Below the pieces are notes generated by a model, which was not told where the DNA came from, searched no databases, and was given only the letters and a program-made list of their open reading frames with translations. Positions 59,423 through 64,000 of a DNA stretch of 64,000 nt are shown piece after piece (the first letter of the stretch is position 1; every line of letters begins with the position of its first letter). A program made the translations under genes and the position numbers. Where the stretch lies: contig OZ025255.1 of NCBI GenBank assembly GCA_964019135.1, forward strand, positions 310,001 to 374,000. The letters run 5' to 3'. This DNA is from Arenicola marina (Eukaryota > Annelida > Polychaeta > Arenicolidae).

Positions 59423-60860
59423 GCCGTCCCTGGGGTGTAAGCCCTAGCTATCTCAGTCAGTCTTGCCGTCCCTGGGGTGTAGGCCCTAGCTATCTCAGTC
59501 AGTTTTGCCATCCCTGGGGTGTAGGCCCTAGCTATCTCAGTCCGTCTTGCCGTCCCTGGGGTGTAAGCCCTAGCTATCTCAGTCAGTCTTGCCGTCTCTG
59601 GGGTGAAAGCCCTAGCTGTCTCAGTCAGTCTAGCCGTCCCTGGGGTGTAAGCCCTAGCTATCTCAGTCAGTTTTGCCATCCCTGGGGTGTAGGCCCTAGC
59701 TATCTCAGTCCGTCTTGCCGTCCCTGGGGTGTAAGCCCTAGCTATCTCAGTCAGTCTTGCCGTCTCTGGGGTGAAAGCCCTAGCTATCTCAGTCAGTCTA
59801 GCCGTCCCTGGGGTGTAAGCCCTAGCTGTCTCAGTCAGTGTTGCCGTCCTTGGGGTGTAAGCCCTAGTTATCTCAGTCAGTCTTGCCGTCCCTGGGGTGT
59901 AAGCCCTAGCTATCTCAGTCAGTCTTGCCGTCTCTGGGGTGAAAGCCCTAGCTATCTCAGTCAGTCTTGCCGTCCCTGGGGTGCAACCCCTAGCTATCTC
60001 AGTCAGTCTTGCCGTTCTTGGGGTGTAAGCCCTAGCTATCTCAGTTAGTCTTGCCGTCCCTGTTGTGTAAGCCCTAGCTATCTCATTCAGTCTTGCCGTC
60101 ATTGGGGTATAAGCCCTAGCTATCTCGGTCTTGCCGTCCCTGGGGTGTAAGAACTAGCTATCTCAGTCAGCGTTGCCGTCCCTGGGGAGTAAGCCCTAGC
60201 TATCTCAGTCAGTCTTGCCGTCCTTGGGGTGTAAGCCCTAGCTATCTCAGTCAGTCTTGGCGTCCCTGGGGTGTAAGCCCTAGCTATCTCAGTCAGTCTT
60301 GCCAGTTCTGGGGTGTAAGCCCTAGCTATCGCAGTCAGTCTTGCCGTCCCTGGGGTGTAAGCCCTAGCTATCTCAATCAGTCTTGCCGTCCATGGGGTGT
60401 AAGGCCTAGCTATCTCAATCAGTCTTGCCAGTTCTGGGGTGTAAACCCTAGCTATCTCAGTCAGTCTTGCCAGTTCTGGGGTGTAAGCCCTAGCTAGCTC
60501 AGTCAGTCTCGCCGTCCCTGGGGTGTAGACCCTGGCTATCTCAGTCAGTCTTGCCGTCCCTGGGGTGTAAGCCCTAGCTATCTCAGTCTGTCTTGCCGTC
60601 CCTGGGGTGTACGCCCTAGCTATCTCAGTCAGCGTTCCCGTCCCTGGGGTGTAATCCCTAGCTATCTCAGTCAGTCTTGCCGTCCCTGGGGTGTAAGCCC
60701 TAGCTATTTCAGTCTGTCTTGCCGTCCCTGGGGTGTACGCCCTAGCTATCTCAGTCAGTCTTGCCGTCCCTGGGGTGTAAGCCCTAGCTATCTCAGTCAG
60801 TCTTGCCGTCCCTGGGGTGTAAGCCCTAGCTATCTCAGTCAGTGTTGCCGTCCCTGGGGT

Positions 60861-63698
60861 GTAAGCCCTAGCGATCTCAGTCAGTCTTGCCGTCCCTGGG
60901 GTGTAAGCCCTAGCCATCTCAGTCAGTGTTGCCGTCCCTGGGGTGTAAGCCCTTATTGGGCTAGCTATCTCAGTCAGTCTCGCCGTCCCTGAGGTGTAAG
61001 ACGTAGCTATCTCAGTCAGTCTTGCCGTCCCTGGGGCGTAAGCCCTAGCTATCTCAGTCAGTCTTGCCGTCCCTGGGGTGTAAGCCCTAGATATCTCAGT
61101 CAGTGTTGTCGTCCCTGGGGGGTAAGCCCTAGCTATCTCAGTCAGTGTTGCCCTCCCTGGGATGTAAGCCCTAGCTATCTCAGTCCGTCTTGCCGTCCCT
61201 GCTGTGTAAGCTTTAGCTATCTCAGTCAGTGTTGTCGTCCCTGGGGTGTAAGCCCTAGCTACTATCAGTCAGTCTTGCCGTCCCTGGGGTGAAAGCCCTA
61301 GCTATCTCAGTCAGTCTAGCCGTCCCTGGGGTGTAACCCCTAGCTATCTCAGTCAGTCTTGCCGTCCCTGGGGTGTAAGCCCTAGCGTTCTCAGTCAGAC
61401 TTGCCGTCCCTGGGGTGTAAGCCCTACCTATCTCAGTCAGTCTCGCCGTCCCTTGGGTGTAAGCCCTAGCTATCTCAGTCAGTCTTGCCGTCCCTGGGGT
61501 GTAAGCCCTAGCTATCTCAGTCAGTCTTGCCGTTCTTGGGGTGTAAGCCCTAGCTATCTCAGTCAGTCTTGCCGTCCCTGTTGTGTAAGCCCTAGCTATC
61601 TCATCCAGTCTTGCCGACCGTGGGGTGTAAGCCCTAGCTATCTCAGTCAGCGTTGCCGTCCCTGGGGTGTAAGCCCTAGCTATCTCAGTCAGTGTTGCCG
61701 TCCCTGGGGTGTAAGCCCTAGCTATCTCAGTCAGTGTTGCCGTCCTGGGGTGCAAGCCCTAGCTATCTCAGTTAGTCTTGCCGTCCCTGGGGTGCTATCT
61801 CAGTCAGTCTTGCCGTCCCTGGGGTGTAAGCCCTAGCTATCTCAGTCAGTCTTGCCGTCACTGGGGTGTAAGCCTAGCTATCTCAGTCGGTCTCGCCGTC
61901 CCTGGGGTGTAAGCCCTAGCTATCTCAGTCAGTCTTGCCATCCCTGGGGTGAAAGCCCTAGCTATCTCAGTTAGTCTTGGCGTCCCTGGATTGTAAGCCC
62001 TAGCTATCTCAGTCAGTCTTGCCGTCCCTGGGGTGTAAACCCTAGCTATCTCAGTCAGTCTTGCCAGTTCTGGGGTGTAAGCCCTAGCTATCTCAGTCAG
62101 TCTTGCCGTCCCTGAGGCGTAAGCCCTAGCTATCCCAGTCAGTCTTGCCGTCTCTGGGGTGTAAGCCCTAGCTATCTCAGTCAGTCTCGCCGTACCTGGG
62201 CTGTAAACCCTAGCTATCTCAGTCAGTCATGCCGTCCCTGGGGTGTAAGCCCTAGCTATCTCAGTCAGTATTGCCGTCCCTGGGGTGAACGCCCTAGCTA
62301 TCTCAGTTAGTCTTGGCGTCCCTGGGGTGTAAGCCCTAGCTATCTTAGTCAGTCTTGCCGTCCCTGGGGTGTAAGCCCTAGCTATCTCAGTCTGTCTTGC
62401 CGTCCCTGGGGTGTACGCCCTAGCTATCTCAGTCAGTCTTGCCGTCCCTGGGGTGTAAGCCTTAGCTATCTCAGTCAGTATTGCCGTCCCTGGGGTGTAA
62501 GCCCTAGCTATCTCAGTCAGTGTTGCCGTCCCTGGGGTGTAAGCCCTAGCTATCTCAGTCAGTCTTGCCGTCCCTGGGGTGAAAGCCCTAGGTACCTCAG
62601 TCAGTCTTGCCGTCCCTGGGGTTTAAGCCCTAGCTATCTCAGTCAGTCTTGCCGTCTCTGGGGTGAAAGCCCTAGCTATCTCAGTCCGTCTTGCCGTCCC
62701 TGGGGTGTAAGCCCTAGCTATCTCAGTCAGTCTTGCCGTCTCTGGGGTGAAAGCCCTAGCTGTCTCAGTCAGTCTAGCCGTCCCTGGGGTGTAAGCCCTA
62801 GCTATCTCAGTCAGTTTTGCCATCCCTGGGGTGTAGGCCCTAGCTATCTCAGTCCGTCTTGCCGTCCCTGGTGTGTAAGCCCTAGCTATCTCAGTCAGTC
62901 TTGCCGTCTCTGGGGTGAAAGCCCTAGCTATCTCAGTCAGTCTAGCCGTCCCTGGGGTGTAAGCCCTAGCTGTCTCAGTCAGTGTTGCCGTCCTTGGGGT
63001 GTAAGCCCTAGTTATCTCAGTCAGTCTTGCCGTCCCTGGGGTGTAAGCCCTAGCTATCTCAGTCAGTCTTGCCGTCTCTGGGGTGAAAGCCCTAGCTATC
63101 TCAGTCAGTCTTGCCGTCCCTGGGGTGCAACCCCTAGCTATCTCAGTCAGTCTTGCCGTTCTTGGGGTGTAAGCCCTAGCTATCTCAGTTAGTCTTGCCG
63201 TCCCTGTTGTGTAAGCCCTAGCTATCTCATTCAGTCTTGCCGTCATTGGGGTATAAGCCCTAGCTATCTCGGTCTTGCCGTCCCTGGGGTGTAAGAACTA
63301 GCTATCTCAGTCAGCGTTGCCGTCCCTGGGGAGTAAGCCCTAGCTATCTCAGTCAGTCTTGCCGTCCTTGGGGTGTAAGCCCTAGCTATCTCAGTCAGTC
63401 TTGGCGTCCCTGGGGTGTAAGCCCTAGCTATCTCAGTCAGTCTTGCCAGTTCTGGGGTGTAAGCCCTAGCTATCGCAGTCAGTCTTGCCGTCCCTGGGGT
63501 GTAAGCCCTAGCTATCTCAATCAGTCTTGCCGTCCATGGGGTGTAAGGCCTAGCTATCTCAATCAGTCTTGCCAGTTCTGGGGTGTAAACCCTAGCTATC
63601 TCAGTCAGTCTTGCCAGTTCTGGGGTGTAAGCCCTAGCTAGCTCAGTCAGTCTCGCCGTCCCTGGGGTGTAGACCCTGGCTATCTCAGTCAGTCTTGC
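60861..63698 (+). repeat. Second copy of the right-flank unit with a 39-monomer internal deletion
   Basis: Offset to the first copy is 4,782 up to about 62,685 and 3,144 afterwards (for example the open frame ends 60,102 and 63,246). The difference, 1,638 bp, is exactly 39 x 42, so 39 monomers were removed in register at the join between ggtgaaagccc and agtccgtcttgcc. A c/t difference at 56,931/61,713 is one of few changes in the first part. The match ends at about 63,699, where caattctgg replaces cgtccctgg. Confidence 0.88.
60954..60962 (+). repeat. 9-bp insertion tattgggct (copy 5)
   Basis: Lies 4,782 bp after copy 3, in the duplicated right-flank unit, with identical flanking monomers (gccatctcag before, gaggtgtaagacg after). 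Confidence 0.95.
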
Positions 63699-64000
63699 CA
63701 ATTCTGGGGTGTAAGCCCTAGCTATCTCAGTCAGTCTTTCCAGTTCTGGGGTGTAAGCCCTAGCTATCTCAGTCAGTCTTGCCAGTTCTGGGGTGTAAGC
63801 CCTAGCTAGCTCAGTCAGTCTCGACGTCCCTGGGGTGTAAACCCTAGCTATCTCAGTCCGTCTTGCCAATTCTGGGGTGTAAGCCCTAGCTATCTCAGTC
63901 AGTCTTTCCAGTTCTGGGGTGTAAGCCCTAGCTATCTCAGTCAGTCTTTCCAGTTCTGGGGTGTAAGCCCTAGCTATCTCAGTCAGTCTTGGAGTCCCTG
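63699..64000 (+). repeat. Core-type segment running off the end of the window
   Basis: Class B and C monomers return, with the tcgacgtccctgg and caattctgg variants. The stretch from the gtgtagaccctgg variant to the last base matches 44,699-45,028 at offset 18,972 in the same order, including the final ggagtccctg. The array evidently continues to the right with a block of the 44-45-kb type. Confidence 0.82.

Larger units (their letters stand above)
55100..60860 (+). repeat. Class-A-rich right flank, first copy of the 4,782-bp unit
   Basis: Returns to class A monomers resembling the left flank: catgccgtcccttggg near 55,306, gtgtgggcc near 55,575, the 9-bp insertion at 56,172 and the deleted monomers at 56,962-57,091. 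The part from about 56,059 matches 60,841 onward at offset 4,782; earlier still, near 55,881/60,705, the offset is 4,824, one monomer more. From 60,240 to 60,540 a short piece of core-type sequence is embedded. Monomer divergence is clearly higher here than in the central core, with many private changes. Confidence 0.85.
1..64000 (+). repeat. 42-bp satellite array filling the whole window
   Basis: Every line of the window is made of a 42-bp unit with the signature motifs ccctggggtgtaagccc, tagctatctcagtcag and tcttgccgt, in one orientation throughout. No inverted segment and no non-repeat interruption was seen. Consensus composition is C13 T12 G11 A6, so the plus strand carries twice as many T as A. 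Most monomers differ from consensus at 0 to 5 positions. Nearly all offsets between related blocks are exact multiples of 42, or a multiple changed by 1 to 12 bases that can be traced to visible indels. The array continues beyond both ends: position 1 starts and position 64,000 stops inside a monomer. This is typical of eukaryotic satellite DNA maintained by unequal exchange. The family is not recognised and the species is unknown. Confidence 0.98.

Noticed and set aside
1..64000. CRISPR-like repeat array
   Set aside because: There are no unique spacers; the repeat is contiguous, head to tail, and variants are shared between distant monomers.
1..64000. G-quadruplex or telomere-like repeat because of the gggg run in each unit
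   Set aside because: The G runs are about 42 bases apart, far beyond normal quadruplex loop length, and the unit does not resemble a known telomere motif.
1..64000. CENP-B box in the monomer
   Set aside because: No stretch matching the CENP-B box core (ttcg followed by cggg at the right spacing) is visible in the consensus or the common variants.
1..64000. Splice-site-like motifs (ctatctcag and gggtgtaag) forming 20-base micro-exons
   Set aside because: They recur every 42 bp simply because the repeat does; the implied introns would be about 22 bases, too short to splice.
1..64000. Inverted repeat or orientation switch within the array
   Set aside because: All monomers read in the same direction: the plus frame always gives the SQSCRPWGV type and the minus frame the TEIARAYTP type.

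Overview
The whole 64-kb window is one uninterrupted tandem-repeat (satellite DNA) array. The monomer is 42 bp (exact consensus copy at 43-84; 24 of its 42 bases are G or C). At 42 bp per unit the window holds about 1,520 monomers, all in the same orientation. I found no unique sequence, RNA gene, transposon, CRISPR array or credible protein gene. The array runs off both ends. Its scale and nested higher-order structure suggest a eukaryotic heterochromatic block (centromeric, pericentromeric, subtelomeric or interstitial), but nothing in it identifies the species. I do not recognise the monomer.

The long open frames on both strands are a by-product of the repeat. Because 42 = 3 x 14, one plus frame (14-residue repeat SQSCRPWGVSPSYL) and one minus frame (TEIARAYTPGTARL) are free of stops in the consensus. 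They are exactly codon-in-register on opposite strands, while the other four frames carry a stop in every monomer.

There are three main monomer classes. Class A carries gccgtccctgg and one CpG. Class B carries gccagttctgg or tttccagttctgg and lacks that CpG. Class C carries caattctgg, usually followed by aaggcctag. Flanks rich in class A (about 1-3,300 and about 55,100-63,700) share a rare 9-bp insertion. They surround a core of mixed B/C/A blocks organised as nested higher-order repeats (HORs).

Layout: 1-3,300 class-A flank; 3,300-5,830 B/C core with a 23-mer (966 bp) HOR; 5,830-6,280 linker; 6,280-12,744 mixed blocks; 12,745-18,593 a 74-mer (3,108 bp) tandem duplication; 18,583-24,166 a copy of 7,160-12,743; 20,430-32,313 and 32,314-44,211 two nearly identical copies of an 11,884-bp (283-monomer) unit; 44,212-48,300 47-mer and 31-mer duplications; 48,300-55,100 mosaic core; 55,100-63,700 class-A flank with a 4,782-bp duplication; 63,700-64,000 return to core type.

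The most notable result is the very recent 11.9-kb in-register segmental duplication (about 99.9 % identical by eye) together with the nested hierarchy of HORs with different multiples of the same 42-bp period. All coordinates and offsets were obtained by reading and aligning the sequence by eye. Block edges are approximate unless a mismatch position is quoted.
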